Below, in pieces: positions 6,097 to 14,315 of a DNA stretch of 18,194 nt (position 1 is the stretch's first letter; the number at the start of each line of letters is the position of its first letter). Source of the DNA: [Eubacterium] saphenum. Lineage in GTDB: Bacteria; Bacillota; Clostridia; Oscillospirales; Ruminococcaceae. The notes under the pieces are model-generated. The model searched no databases. It was not told where the DNA came from and saw nothing but the letters and a program-made list of their open reading frames with translations. The stretch covers positions 1-18,194 of the forward strand of contig SFJQ01000024.1 in NCBI GenBank assembly GCA_004555855.1, written 5' to 3'. The position numbers and the translations under genes are program-made.

Positions 6097-9000
6097 ATGG
6101 CTGATTTGGTTAATGAAATGCTGGGTAAATTCGCCGAGCTTGCTCAGGAAGAGAAGAATATTTCCGCTGAAATGGACGCTGCGTTCAAGGAGTACAACGA
6201 TTACTGCTCCTCCTCGGACTCGGATTTGAGCGAGAAAATCCAACACTACCGCAAAAAAATCGCAAAGGTTGAGGAGCTGATGAACTATGCCCGCGAACAC
6301 GCTCAGCCTCAGGACCTCGAAGAAGCGCAGATGCCGTTTGAAACCTCGGAGGGTTCTCTTGAGAGTATTCGTCAGACCATCAAGCTTGATTCTCACAACG
6401 ACCCGAACGCCGAATCGCTGTACACAAAAGCGTCGGGAATGAAGCTGTTCTATGAATCGGAACTGGAGCGCACAAAAAAGCTCATCGAAGGCAGCAAGGT
6501 TCAGGCTAAACGTCAGTATGACAGCGATGTTGCAGCCCTTGAAAAACGCAAAATTCAGCACGACGCCGATGAAAAGGCTTACATACAATCGGAAGATTTC
6601 AAGCAGTATCTCAAGCTGCTGTCGTTTGACAAGTCCGCGTTCAACAGCCAAGGCACGGTACATCTCCTCGACAAAAGCTCCATCAGCATCGGTCAGCGCA
6701 GAGTAAAACTTACTGTTCCGATGGAGGTTGAGCAGGAACTGTCGGCACTCTCAAAGGGCGAGTATAACTCCGCAGCAAGAACTATCGGCGCGCCTTTCGG
6801 TGTTTCCACGCAGAACGGCAGCGTTCTTATGCTCGATTTTGACGAGAGGAACAGCGCGTATCTTCTCGGCGGTATTCAGCGCTTGATGCTCAATTTTATC
6901 AAGTACTTCGGGCAGGACCTCACGGACGTGTTTTTCTGCGACCCGAATAAGTACGATCCCGATGTTCTCGGCGTTTTGTCAGCAATGGCAAAGGGCATAA
7001 ACCCGTTTATCGTCGTTCCGCAGTCCATCGCTGAGGCTCAGAGCAAGCTGCTGGAGCTTCAGAAGCAGATTGACGAACAGCCTGTTTCAGGCAAAATTTC
7101 ACGCATTATCGTACTGAACGGCTTCCCCGAGAATTATGGCTCGGAGATGACCGATGCAGTTCTTAAAATAAGCGAAGCTGCTGAAAAAAGCGGAGTTTTG
7201 CTGGTTCTCACGCATGATAATTCCGCGACGCAGACCGAAGTTGAAAAAACTATCCGTCAAAAGGCGGTTTCCATTCGCAGCAGAAACGGCGCGTTCTGGC
7301 TTGAATCCACGCGCGAGAGCCTTTTCTGGTACTCCGCGCCGTCCGAAATTCCCGACGATGTTCGCAGAATTTATGTTGAACAGCGCCGTCAGCAGGCTGC
7401 TCAGGCTGCTAATGAGGTTCAAGCAAAAGCTCCCGAAAATGTTTCGGAAACGCCTGCTCCCGAGAAAAATGAGGAGGCTCAGCCCGAGAATGCTGCGGAA
7501 AATCCGAACGGTTTGCCTTTTGGCGCGGACGAAAATATCCCGCCGCATATTCTTCTCAATCTTCCCCGTCCCAAGGAAGAAACAGAAATCAGCTTTGAAT
7601 CCATCTCTGAAATCAACGAAACCGTTCAGCTTGAGCCTGAAATCACAGAGCCTGTTCACGAGGAAACCGTTCTGCAAACCGCTTCCGAAGAGCCTGTTCG
7701 CGAGAATATCACCCTTGACGAGCCTGTTGAACAGAAGGCTTATGAATCGCCGATTAATGATGTTCAAGCAGTTGAAAATATCGATATGACGGACGAAGCT
7801 GCCGAAGAAATTAATGTGGCAGCCGAGCCTTCCGAGGCAATCGAAGCAGCCGAGGTTATCGAAAATTCCAAGCCCAAGGGCAGCCGCGATTTGGCGGAAA
7901 TTGTTGTCGGAAGAGATATGGACAACAAGGAAATTTCGCTCGATATCAGCGGAAACACAACCTACATCTGCGGTAAAAACAGCGTTGACAGACTTGCGGT
8001 TATCCGCGGAATTATTAACCGGATTATCTCCACCAAGCACCCCGATGAAGCGGAGCTTTGGGTGTTTGACAAAACCGGCGGGCTTCTGAATCAAATCGGC
8101 GAAAACTCTCCGTTCCTGAAATACGCTGTTGCCGACGGAAATCCCCACGTTTCTATGGATATCATCGAAACGCTCGGCGATGAGCTTAATTCCCGTGCGC
8201 TGAAATTCACGGATAACGGCTGGAACGATTATTCCGAAATTCCCGCAAACGTTTATTTACCGAGAATTATCGCGTTTATCAACGACTTCCCCGCGTTCCT
8301 CAAATCCATTGACAGCGCGCCGAAGATGTTCGGCAGAAGCTCAGGCGACAAACTTGCGAATATTATCGGCTGCTGCGGAAAATACGGAATTAATCTCGTT
8401 CTTATCGGCGAAACCTTCTCCGAAAACGGCGAAAAACCCGATGTTTTCAAGAACGCTCCCGTTCACTGCGCGGCTGTTATGGCGGGAATTGAGCAGCACG
8501 CAGAGCTGCTTCTTGACGGCGTGAAGCTGTACGAAAATCAGCTCGAGTCGCTCAAAAAAGTACCCGCAAACTGCGCGTTTGTTTGCGTTCCCGAAAAGGA
8601 CGCCGAGCTTTATCTCGCGAAAATTTTCCCGAGCGAAAATCCGCAGAAAGCTGAATTTAACGCGGTTGAGGAGTATTCCGAAAACTACGGCAACTACGTT
8701 TGCAAGCGCGTCTTTTTCGCCGACAGAACCGGCAGAATTGACTTCGCAGACCGTGAAAAATCGCGCGGCGAGCTGCTTGAAAAACGCGCCGAGAACGAAA
8801 TTTTGCTGTTTATGGGCGAGCCTTGCAGACTTTGCGAAAATTCTCCCGTGATTCTTCACGATGATTTCGGCGAAAATATTCTGGCAATCGCTCCCGCTTT
8901 GCAGAAAAAATACGCGGCAAATGCCGTTTCAGCAGCAATTTTGTCGCTCAGGGAACAGAATGTTGACATCGAAATTCTGGCTGCGAGCAGCAATCCCGTT

Positions 9001-9435
9001 TACAAGGAGCTTTGCGAAAACGGCGCGCTTGACGGAATTGACGTTTTCGAGGGCGAAAAGGGCGAGCTTCGTATAAGCGAGCTTGCGAAAAATCTCAGCG
9101 AGAAAAAGTTTGTAATCGTGCTTGGCGGCGATATTCTGCTTGCGGCTATGGCTGCCGACGACGCGTCCGTTGACCTCAAGAATCTGCTTACCAAAGGCTC
9201 GAGAGCAGGCATTCACGTTATGTTCGTCTGCGGCAATGCAAACGGTTTGTCAAACGGCTTAATCTCGCTGTTCAGGCACAAGGCTGTGTTCCCCTGCCCT
9301 GCTGTTGACGCGGAAAAGCTGCTCCGTTTCACGGAATGCGAGCTGCCCGAGGGCGCGTTCAGGCTGTCCGATGATTACGATGAGTTTACCGTTTTAACGT
9401 ATGAAAACTGCAAAACTCCCGTTTCGGCAACTTGA
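6097..9435 (+). CDS. Large cytosolic protein with coiled coil and three degenerate FtsK/SpoIIIE-like modules
   Basis: A 1112-residue protein with no signal peptide or membrane helix. AAGGAG at 6084-6089 fixes the ATG at 6097. Residues about 1-180 are charged and helical, probably coiled coil. Three alpha/beta modules follow, resembling the FtsK/SpoIIIE/EssC motor fold. Each has a 'phospholipid-to-strand' entry, a would-be Walker B, and the 'xxGIxxxx' strand that in FtsK precedes ATQRP. Module 1 (about 230-425) has RIIVLNGF (336-343) and SGVLLVLTHDN. Module 2 (about 600-815) has ICGKNSVDR (624-632), IIAFINDF (724-731) and YGINLVLIGE. Module 3 (about 915-1100) has LAIAPALQKKYA (929-940), FVIVLGGD (1005-1012) and RAGIHVMFVCGN. 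Where FtsK has GxxGSGKS and DE, these have lost the P-loop glycines, lysine and serine and the acidic pair, so ATP hydrolysis is unlikely. A Glu/Pro-rich linker of about 160 residues (430-595) separates modules 1 and 2. The function is unknown. The gene stands alone between a terminator and a convergent operon. Confidence 0.8.
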   Translation: MADLVNEMLGKFAELAQEEKNISAEMDAAFKEYNDYCSSSDSDLSEKIQHYRKKIAKVEELMNYAREHAQPQDLEEAQMPFETSEGSLESIRQTIKLDSHNDPNAESLYTKASGMKLFYESELERTKKLIEGSKVQAKRQYDSDVAALEKRKIQHDADEKAYIQSEDFKQYLKLLSFDKSAFNSQGTVHLLDKSSISIGQRRVKLTVPMEVEQELSALSKGEYNSAARTIGAPFGVSTQNGSVLMLDFDERNSAYLLGGIQRLMLNFIKYFGQDLTDVFFCDPNKYDPDVLGVLSAMAKGINPFIVVPQSIAEAQSKLLELQKQIDEQPVSGKISRIIVLNGFPENYGSEMTDAVLKISEAAEKSGVLLVLTHDNSATQTEVEKTIRQKAVSIRSRNGAFWLESTRESLFWYSAPSEIPDDVRRIYVEQRRQQAAQAANEVQAKAPENVSETPAPEKNEEAQPENAAENPNGLPFGADENIPPHILLNLPRPKEETEISFESISEINETVQLEPEITEPVHEETVLQTASEEPVRENITLDEPVEQKAYESPINDVQAVENIDMTDEAAEEINVAAEPSEAIEAAEVIENSKPKGSRDLAEIVVGRDMDNKEISLDISGNTTYICGKNSVDRLAVIRGIINRIISTKHPDEAELWVFDKTGGLLNQIGENSPFLKYAVADGNPHVSMDIIETLGDELNSRALKFTDNGWNDYSEIPANVYLPRIIAFINDFPAFLKSIDSAPKMFGRSSGDKLANIIGCCGKYGINLVLIGETFSENGEKPDVFKNAPVHCAAVMAGIEQHAELLLDGVKLYENQLESLKKVPANCAFVCVPEKDAELYLAKIFPSENPQKAEFNAVEEYSENYGNYVCKRVFFADRTGRIDFADREKSRGELLEKRAENEILLFMGEPCRLCENSPVILHDDFGENILAIAPALQKKYAANAVSAAILSLREQNVDIEILAASSNPVYKELCENGALDGIDVFEGEKGELRISELAKNLSEKKFVIVLGGDILLAAMAADDASVDLKNLLTKGSRAGIHVMFVCGNANGLSNGLISLFRHKAVFPCPAVDAEKLLRFTECELPEGAFRLSDDYDEFTVLTYENCKTPVSAT

Positions 9436-9463
9436 TTTGAGCAAAAAATCTTGATAAAAAACC

Positions 9464-9499
9464 AAAGTCACCTTTGATGTTCGCATCAAAAGTGACTTT
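9464..9499. terminator. Bidirectional hairpin with TTCG loop, after the FtsK-like gene
   Basis: A 16-bp inverted repeat with one C-A mismatch: AAAGTCACCTTTGATG (9464-9479) and CATCAAAAGTGACTTT (9484-9499), closed by a TTCG tetraloop. On the plus strand it is followed by a modest GATTTAT. On the minus strand it is followed by GGTTTTTTATC, a stronger U-run. It lies 28 bases after the FtsK-like stop codon. Confidence 0.8.
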
Positions 9500-9522
9500 G
9501 ATTTATACAGTAAACTATTAAA

Positions 9523-9552
9523 AATCCCGAGAAACCGCAGTTCCTCGGGATT
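9523..9552. terminator. Bidirectional terminator after the transketolase operon
   Basis: AATCCCGAG (9523-9531) pairs with CTCGGGATT (9544-9552) around a 12-base loop. Minus-strand transcripts read GGGATTTTTAATAG after the stem; plus-strand transcripts read TTGATTTTTTATTTT. It begins six bases past the minus-strand stop codon and probably ends the long minus-strand operon while backing up termination of the FtsK-like gene. Confidence 0.88.
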
Positions 9553-9558
9553 GATTTT

Positions 9559-10491
9559 TTATTTTCCAAGCATTGCTTTCGCCGTTTTCACGATATTATC
9601 AGCAGTCAAGCCGTACTCGACAAGCAAGTCTTTCGCCGCACCGCTGTGTCCGAAAACGTCCTTGATGCCGATTTTAACAACAGGCACGGGATACTCCTCG
9701 AGAACAACATCTCCGACCGCAGAGCCCAAGCCGCCGATTACGCTGTGCTCCTCAACCGTGATGATTTTTCCGGTTTCACGGGCAGCCTTTGCGATAATCT
9801 CGCGGTCAATCGGCTTAATCGTGTGAATATTGATTACGCGCGCGTCAATTCCCTGCTCCGCGAGCGCTTTTCCCGCCTCAATCGCCTCAGCAACCATCAG
9901 TCCCGTTGCGATAATCGTGATGTCCTTGCCGTCTTTGAGGGTAATTCCCTTTCCAACCTCGAATTTGTAATCAGGGCTGTTGTAAACGGGAATTGCCAGA
10001 CGTCCGAAACGCAGGTAAGCAGGTCCAACGTGCTCCGCCATCGCAAGCACAGCCGCCTTTGCCTCGATGTAATCCGCGGGGTTGATGACGGTCATTCCCG
10101 GGATTGTACGCATAAGCGCGATGTCCTCGTTGCATTGGTGCGTTGCGCCGTCCTCTCCGACAGAAATTCCGCCATGAGTTCCGCCAATTTTCACGTTAAG
10201 TCCGGGGTAGCCTATCGAATTTCTCACGATTTCATACGCTCTTCCCGTGGCAAACATCGCGAAAGAGCTTGCAAATACGAGCTTTCCCGTGGAAGCAATT
10301 CCCGCAGCAACGCCCATCATATTCTGCTCGGCAATTCCGCACTCAAAATGCTTTTCAGGGTACGCTTTCTTGAAAATCGAAGTTTTGGTTGCCGCCGCCA
10401 AATCCGCATCAAGAACCACCAAATCGGGACGAACCTCCGCAAGCGCTACAAGACCGTCGCCGTATCCATCTCGGGTTGCCTTTTTATCCAT
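9559..10491 (-). CDS. tktB: Transketolase, C-terminal subunit (split enzyme)
   Basis: A 310-residue protein carrying the pyrimidine-binding and C-terminal domains of transketolase. The GIAEQNM motif (52-58) holds E55, the glutamate that by family knowledge activates the thiamine diphosphate pyrimidine ring. Also present are GGTHGGISVGEDGATHQ (103-119) and a C-terminal TVEEHSVIGGLGSAV block. It forms the active enzyme with the N-terminal subunit encoded just upstream, moving two-carbon units between sugar phosphates in the non-oxidative pentose phosphate pathway. The chosen start is the ATG at 10491, which overlaps the upstream stop as TGATG. A GTG one codon earlier (10494) is equally in frame, and GGGAG lies 6-9 bases before either. 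It is the last gene of the operon. Confidence 0.93.
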   Translation of the reverse strand: MDKKATRDGYGDGLVALAEVRPDLVVLDADLAAATKTSIFKKAYPEKHFECGIAEQNMMGVAAGIASTGKLVFASSFAMFATGRAYEIVRNSIGYPGLNVKIGGTHGGISVGEDGATHQCNEDIALMRTIPGMTVINPADYIEAKAAVLAMAEHVGPAYLRFGRLAIPVYNSPDYKFEVGKGITLKDGKDITIIATGLMVAEAIEAGKALAEQGIDARVINIHTIKPIDREIIAKAARETGKIITVEEHSVIGGLGSAVGDVVLEEYPVPVVKIGIKDVFGHSGAAKDLLVEYGLTADNIVKTAKAMLGK

Positions 10492-11342
10492 CACTTTACA
10501 CTCCCTTCAAGCTCAGCAAGCTGCTCTCTGAGCTGTTTCATCGCTCTTTCATAATCCTCGTCACCGGGCGCTTTTCCGTGCCAGTCAACCGAGTCCTCCA
10601 TATAATCAACGCCCTTGCCCTTGGTTGTTTTCATAATAATCGCGGTCGGCTTCTGAACAACCTTTTCAGCCTCGTTGAACGCTTTTTCCATCTGGTTGAA
10701 ATCGTGTCCGTCGATGTTTATAACGTGCCAGCCGAAAGCCTTGAATTTCTCGTCAATCGGGTACGGCGACATAACCTCGCTTACCTTGCCGTCAATCTGA
10801 AGATTGTTGTTATCGACAATCGCGACGAGATTGTCCAGCATATAATGCGACGCGAACATTGCCGCTTCCCAGACCATTCCCTCTTCAATTTCGCCATCGC
10901 CGAGAATTGCGTAAACCTTGTAGCTGTCGCAGGAAATCTTACCCGAAAGCGCCATTCCGCAAGCTCCTGAAATTCCCTGTCCGAGCGAACCCGTGCTGAA
11001 ATCAATGCCGGGAATTTTCTTGGAATCGGGGTGACCCTGAAGACGCGAATCAATTTTTCTCAAGGTTTTCATCTCGTCCATCGGGAAAAATCCTCTCAGC
11101 GCAAGCGTTGCATAAAGCGCAGGCGCAGCGTGTCCCTTCGACAAAACCAAACGGTCGCGCGTGGGGCACTTGGGGTCGGCGGGGTCAACATTCAAGCGGT
11201 GCAAATAAAGATACGCGAGCAAATCCGCGCAGGAAAGCGAACCGCCCGGGTGTCCTGCCTTCGCGGAGTGAACGCCTTCGATAATGCCCATTCTTATTTT
11301 CACAGCCGCAATTTCCAGCTGTTTTACAAGTATTTCGTCCAT
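10491..11342 (-). CDS. tktA: Transketolase, N-terminal subunit (split enzyme)
   Basis: A 283-residue protein equivalent to the first third to half of a full transketolase. Thiamine-diphosphate and substrate motifs: AGHPGGSLS (29-37, H31), SKGHAAPALY (68-77, H71), TGSLGQG (117-123), and the metal/diphosphate motif GDGEIEEG (148-155) ending in VDNNN near 176-180. It lacks the pyrimidine domain, supplied by the next gene with which it overlaps by one base. Paired half-length genes are a known arrangement in Clostridia and archaea. AAAGGAG (complement of 11349-11355) lies six bases before the ATG. The gap to the upstream DUF4272 gene is 18 bases. Confidence 0.94.
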   Translation of the reverse strand: MDEILVKQLEIAAVKIRMGIIEGVHSAKAGHPGGSLSCADLLAYLYLHRLNVDPADPKCPTRDRLVLSKGHAAPALYATLALRGFFPMDEMKTLRKIDSRLQGHPDSKKIPGIDFSTGSLGQGISGACGMALSGKISCDSYKVYAILGDGEIEEGMVWEAAMFASHYMLDNLVAIVDNNNLQIDGKVSEVMSPYPIDEKFKAFGWHVINIDGHDFNQMEKAFNEAEKVVQKPTAIIMKTTKGKGVDYMEDSVDWHGKAPGDEDYERAMKQLREQLAELEGSVK

Positions 11343-11360
11343 AAACTTCTCCTTTATTTT

Positions 11361-12074
11361 TTATGTATGGGGTTTTACCTTATCCCATTCTTCAGCGTCA
11401 AACGCGCCGATAAGCCAATTTATGCCCTTGTGCTGCTCGACAACAACATCGGGGTTGAGATTTCCCGAGGGAAGCTCTCCGTTCAGCCGCGCGTTAACAC
11501 AAGCCCAATCCATTCTGAACAGCAAATCCGCTTTGTCGAGGATTTTCGACGGATTTCGCATTTTCACGTTTTGCATAAGCTCTTCAAAATTATCGCAAGA
11601 GGCAATCATTCGCGCTTGTTCGATGTAATCGGACTCCTTGACGGGATAGGCGAGGTCGTCCGAAATAATCCCGCACGCCCAAAGCAGCGGAACCACCATC
11701 TCAATCCGCCACGCCATATCGCTTGCAAACTTCGCGGCAGGCTTCGGCGCGTTTTTGTTCACCAGCGCAAAAAACAGTTTTTCCTCGGGAGTCGGTTCAT
11801 CTGATAGACCAAGCCGCGCGAGCATTTCCCCGAAAAACGCTGCCGATTCCTTAACGTCCGCCTCGGGATTAAGGCAGTCCATCGCAATCTGCGTGGCAAA
11901 AAGTGCCGTCACAGCGCGCTTTACCGTTTCCTCGGACGACTTGATTTTTGCCTCGGTTTCGTCCTCAATAACGGGCAGATGCGGGTTGATTTTGATATTA
12001 CGCTTGTTCAGAAACTTTTCCGAACGCTCTTTACGCAAATTCGCGCTTTGAGCAAAAGCCTGCTTCAATGCCAT
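11361..12074 (-). CDS. DUF4272 family protein of unknown function
   Basis: A 237-residue soluble protein. Several features match the DUF4272 family as I recall it. These are the N-terminal RxERSEKFLxxxxIKINPHLP segment, a middle WRIEMVVPLLWACGI, then PSKILDKADLLFRMDWACVNARLNG. The C-terminal part has VVEQHKGINWLIG and ends EEWDKVKPHT. No catalytic role is known for the family. The protein looks mainly helical, with no membrane segment or signal peptide. GAGGTGA precedes the ATG and contains the stop codon of the upstream HAD gene; the gap is four bases, so translation is probably coupled. It sits between a sugar-phosphate-type phosphatase and transketolase, which does not by itself assign a function. 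Confidence 0.8.
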   Translation of the reverse strand: MALKQAFAQSANLRKERSEKFLNKRNIKINPHLPVIEDETEAKIKSSEETVKRAVTALFATQIAMDCLNPEADVKESAAFFGEMLARLGLSDEPTPEEKLFFALVNKNAPKPAAKFASDMAWRIEMVVPLLWACGIISDDLAYPVKESDYIEQARMIASCDNFEELMQNVKMRNPSKILDKADLLFRMDWACVNARLNGELPSGNLNPDVVVEQHKGINWLIGAFDAEEWDKVKPHT

Positions 12075-12078
12075 AAAA

Positions 12079-12882
12079 TCACCTCAGCTTTTCAAGATAA
12101 TCGATAACCTCACAAATCGGCGCGCTGTTGTTGTCGCAAACAACCAAATCCGCAGCAGCCTTAACCTCGTCCAACGCGTTTCCCACGGCAACACCGAGAT
12201 TTGCATTTTTTATCATCGCGGCGTCGTTTTTGTAGTCGCCCGAAGCCACGGAAAAACGTTTCTCCGCGCCGAGAATTTTGATAAGCTCCGAAAATCCGCG
12301 CGACTTGTCCACTCCATTCGGCAGGCATTCGTAAAAAATCGCTGCCGAGCGCATTCTCGTGACGTTCTCAAAAACGCTTGACGTCATTTTTTCAATTTCA
12401 TCGAGAACCTCGGGCGTTGCCGTGAACAAAAACTTCAGCCAGCCCTCGTCGGGTATCTCGTCAAGCGGTCTTAAATCGGGAACAACACCCTCCATATCGA
12501 GGTGACGCTGCTCGAAATCGTTCATAAAGGGAACGTAAACCGTCTGCTCGCAAAGCACCTCAACGCCGACTTCCGGAAATTTATCCGTAACCTTTCGGAT
12601 AATTTCCCGCGCGCTTGAATCGATTTCGCAACGCCACAAAAAATTGTCGGTATTGAAATCGTACACCGCCGCGCCGTTGAAAATCACGCACGGAATGTTC
12701 GGGCAAATCTGCTCGGCAATGCGCTTCGCCATCGAATAACCGCGCCCTGTGGCAATCGTGAAAATCCCGCCGCCGGCGCGAAAACGCTCAATCGCCGCCA
12801 TATCGCGCGGGTGGATTTTTTTCTCGTCCGTGAGAAGCGTCCCGTCAAGGTCGGTCATAAAAATTATATTCTTGAAATCCAT
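12079..12882 (-). CDS. Cof-type HAD-superfamily phosphatase (HAD-IIB)
   Basis: A 267-residue cytosolic HAD hydrolase. Motif I is DLDGTLL (D11 nucleophile, D13 acid/base), motif II is TIATGR (T45), the motif III lysine is probably K193 in GVDKSRG, and motif IV is SGDYKNDAAMI (D216, D220). The type IIB cap lies between motifs II and III (about 85-190). Family members (Cof/YidA/YkrA) dephosphorylate sugar phosphates, flavin or pyridoxal phosphates, and specificity cannot be read from sequence. Motif IV has Tyr-Lys where many relatives have Gly/Ser-x. The start lies four bases after the rluD stop and no strong Shine-Dalgarno sequence is visible, so it may rely on coupling to rluD translation. Confidence 0.9.
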   Translation of the reverse strand: MDFKNIIFMTDLDGTLLTDEKKIHPRDMAAIERFRAGGGIFTIATGRGYSMAKRIAEQICPNIPCVIFNGAAVYDFNTDNFLWRCEIDSSAREIIRKVTDKFPEVGVEVLCEQTVYVPFMNDFEQRHLDMEGVVPDLRPLDEIPDEGWLKFLFTATPEVLDEIEKMTSSVFENVTRMRSAAIFYECLPNGVDKSRGFSELIKILGAEKRFSVASGDYKNDAAMIKNANLGVAVGNALDEVKAAADLVVCDNNSAPICEVIDYLEKLR

Positions 12883-12886
12883 TCAA

Positions 12887-13783
12887 TCACTCAATTTCTC
12901 TCAGAAATTTTTTGAAATAATTGGGCAAATCGCTGTCAAATTCAAGATATTCGCCCGTTCGTGGGTGAACGAAACCGATTTTTTTCGCGTGTAAACATTG
13001 CCCTTCGAGCCACTTCGGTTTGCCGTTTCCGTAAACCTCATCGCCTGCTACCGGATGCCCGATATAGGACAGATGCACGCGAATTTGATGCGTTCTGCCC
13101 GTTTCAAGCCGCACGCAAAGGTGCGTGTATCCCGCAAAATTCCGCAAAACCGAATAATGCGTAATCGCCTCGCGGGAGTTTTCCGCCGTAACGCACATCT
13201 TCTTTCGGTCGAGCTTGTGCCTTCCGATAGGCGCGTTCACCGTTCCGTCCTGCTTTATGTTTCCGCAGACAACCGTCTGATATTCCCGCGTGAACGAGTG
13301 AGCCTTTATCTGCTCCGACAAGCCGATATGCGCGAAATCGTTCTTCGCGACAATCAGCAGCCCGCTTGTGTCCTTGTCAATTCTGTGGACAATTCCCGGA
13401 CGAATTTCCCCGTTTATCCCCGAGAGGCTGTCCTTGCAGTGATACATCAGCGCGTTGACAAGCGTTCCCGAAAAATGCCCCGCGGCAGGGTGAACGACCA
13501 TTCCCTTCGGCTTGTTCACCACCAGCAAATCCGCGTCCTCGTACACGATATCAAGCGGAATATCCTCGGGCAAAATGTCCTGCTCCTCCGGCTCGGGTAT
13601 CTCTACAAGCGCGATTTCCCCGCTTTTCAGCACGGTTTTCTTGTCAACATTTTTCCCGTTAACCGTCACCAGACCGCGTTCTATCAGCTTTGCGGCGGCG
13701 CTTCGGGAAAGCTCGCTGCTGTCCGAAATCAGCTTATCGAGCCGATTTTCACCGTCGCCGTATATCTCAAGATTTTCCGTCAT
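12887..13783 (-). CDS. rluD: RluA-family pseudouridine synthase, RluD-like
   Basis: A 298-residue protein with an N-terminal S4 RNA-binding domain (about 13-60, NRLDKLIS...GLVTVNGK) and a RluA-type catalytic domain. The catalytic motif is HRIDKDTSGLL (133-143, with D136 the catalytic aspartate and Ile in place of the usual Leu). The family motif GRTHQIRVHLSYIGHPVAGD is also present. It should convert specific uridines of 23S rRNA to pseudouridine; RluD itself acts on helix 69, but target assignment is by similarity. The frame continues upstream into lspA, yet the ATG at 13783 gives the family N-terminus and overlaps lspA by 17 bases. The ribosome site there (AAGG) is weak and close. lspA-rluD adjacency is widely conserved in bacteria. 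Confidence 0.93.
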   Translation of the reverse strand: MTENLEIYGDGENRLDKLISDSSELSRSAAAKLIERGLVTVNGKNVDKKTVLKSGEIALVEIPEPEEQDILPEDIPLDIVYEDADLLVVNKPKGMVVHPAAGHFSGTLVNALMYHCKDSLSGINGEIRPGIVHRIDKDTSGLLIVAKNDFAHIGLSEQIKAHSFTREYQTVVCGNIKQDGTVNAPIGRHKLDRKKMCVTAENSREAITHYSVLRNFAGYTHLCVRLETGRTHQIRVHLSYIGHPVAGDEVYGNGKPKWLEGQCLHAKKIGFVHPRTGEYLEFDSDLPNYFKKFLREIE

Positions 13784-14306
13784 TGCCTTCAACCGTTTCG
13801 GAAGCCTGCTTTTTCTTCTTTTTATCTTGAACCTCGTCCACAATCACCATTACCATCAGCAGTCCCGCTCCGCAAACCGCGCAAATATCCGCGAAATTGA
13901 AAATCGCGAAGTTGATGAGGCGAAAATCGATAAAGTCAATCACAAGACCGTCGTTGAAAATCCTGTCGATGAGGTTTCCGATGCCGCCGCCGATTATCAG
14001 CGAAACCGCCGCCATATAAACCGGACGCTTCACGCGCTTCGTCACCATCAGAAACAGCAGCCCCAAAATCACAATCGACGTTATCACAATCAGTGGAACT
14101 GTCTGCCCGCTGAGCTTGCTGAACGCCGCGCCGTTGTTCAGGCAGTAGTAGATGTTCAGAACCTCGGTATCGCCGACTTTTATGATATGAATTGTGTTTT
14201 CAAGCTCCATATTTGACACGACAAGCCACTTCGTGAGCCGGTCAATTCCAACCATCGCCGCCGCAAATAAAAGCCAGATATACTGAAGATTGTTTTTAAT
14301 TTTCAC
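13767..14306 (-). CDS. lspA: Lipoprotein signal peptidase (signal peptidase II)
   Basis: A 179-residue membrane protein with four predicted helices. It shows the family motifs NNGAAFS (57-63), IGGGIGNLIDRI (105-116) and FAIFNFADICA (133-143). D114 and D140 match the catalytic aspartate pair known in LspA. It cleaves the signal peptide of prolipoproteins before the lipidated cysteine and would process the two LLCGC lipoproteins encoded in this window. A TTG at 14324 would give a longer form, but that stretch contains the Shine-Dalgarno AAAGGG (complement of 14316-14321), nine bases before GTG at 14306, which I take as the start. The C-terminal tail is hydrophilic and Lys-rich. It is separated from ileS by a hairpin and overlaps rluD. 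Confidence 0.94.
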   Translation of the reverse strand: MKIKNNLQYIWLLFAAAMVGIDRLTKWLVVSNMELENTIHIIKVGDTEVLNIYYCLNNGAAFSKLSGQTVPLIVITSIVILGLLFLMVTKRVKRPVYMAAVSLIIGGGIGNLIDRIFNDGLVIDFIDFRLINFAIFNFADICAVCGAGLLMVMVIVDEVQDKKKKKQASETVEGNDGKS

Positions 14307-14315
14307 CGGAATTTG

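Noticed and set aside
7099..8148. A 349-codon open frame on the minus strand inside the FtsK-like gene
   Set aside because: It has no ribosome site or promoter, and its composition follows the antisense of the Glu/Pro-rich linker. The plus-strand frame has strong start signals and runs uninterrupted across the region.
6097..9435. A type VII secretion ATPase (EssC/YukB)
   Set aside because: The modules resemble it, but there is no membrane helix, FHA domain or intact P-loop, and no WXG100, YukD or EsaA gene is in the window.
12998..13900. A 300-codon plus-strand frame opposite rluD
   Set aside because: It is a shadow of a well-conserved pseudouridine synthase gene and has no start signals.
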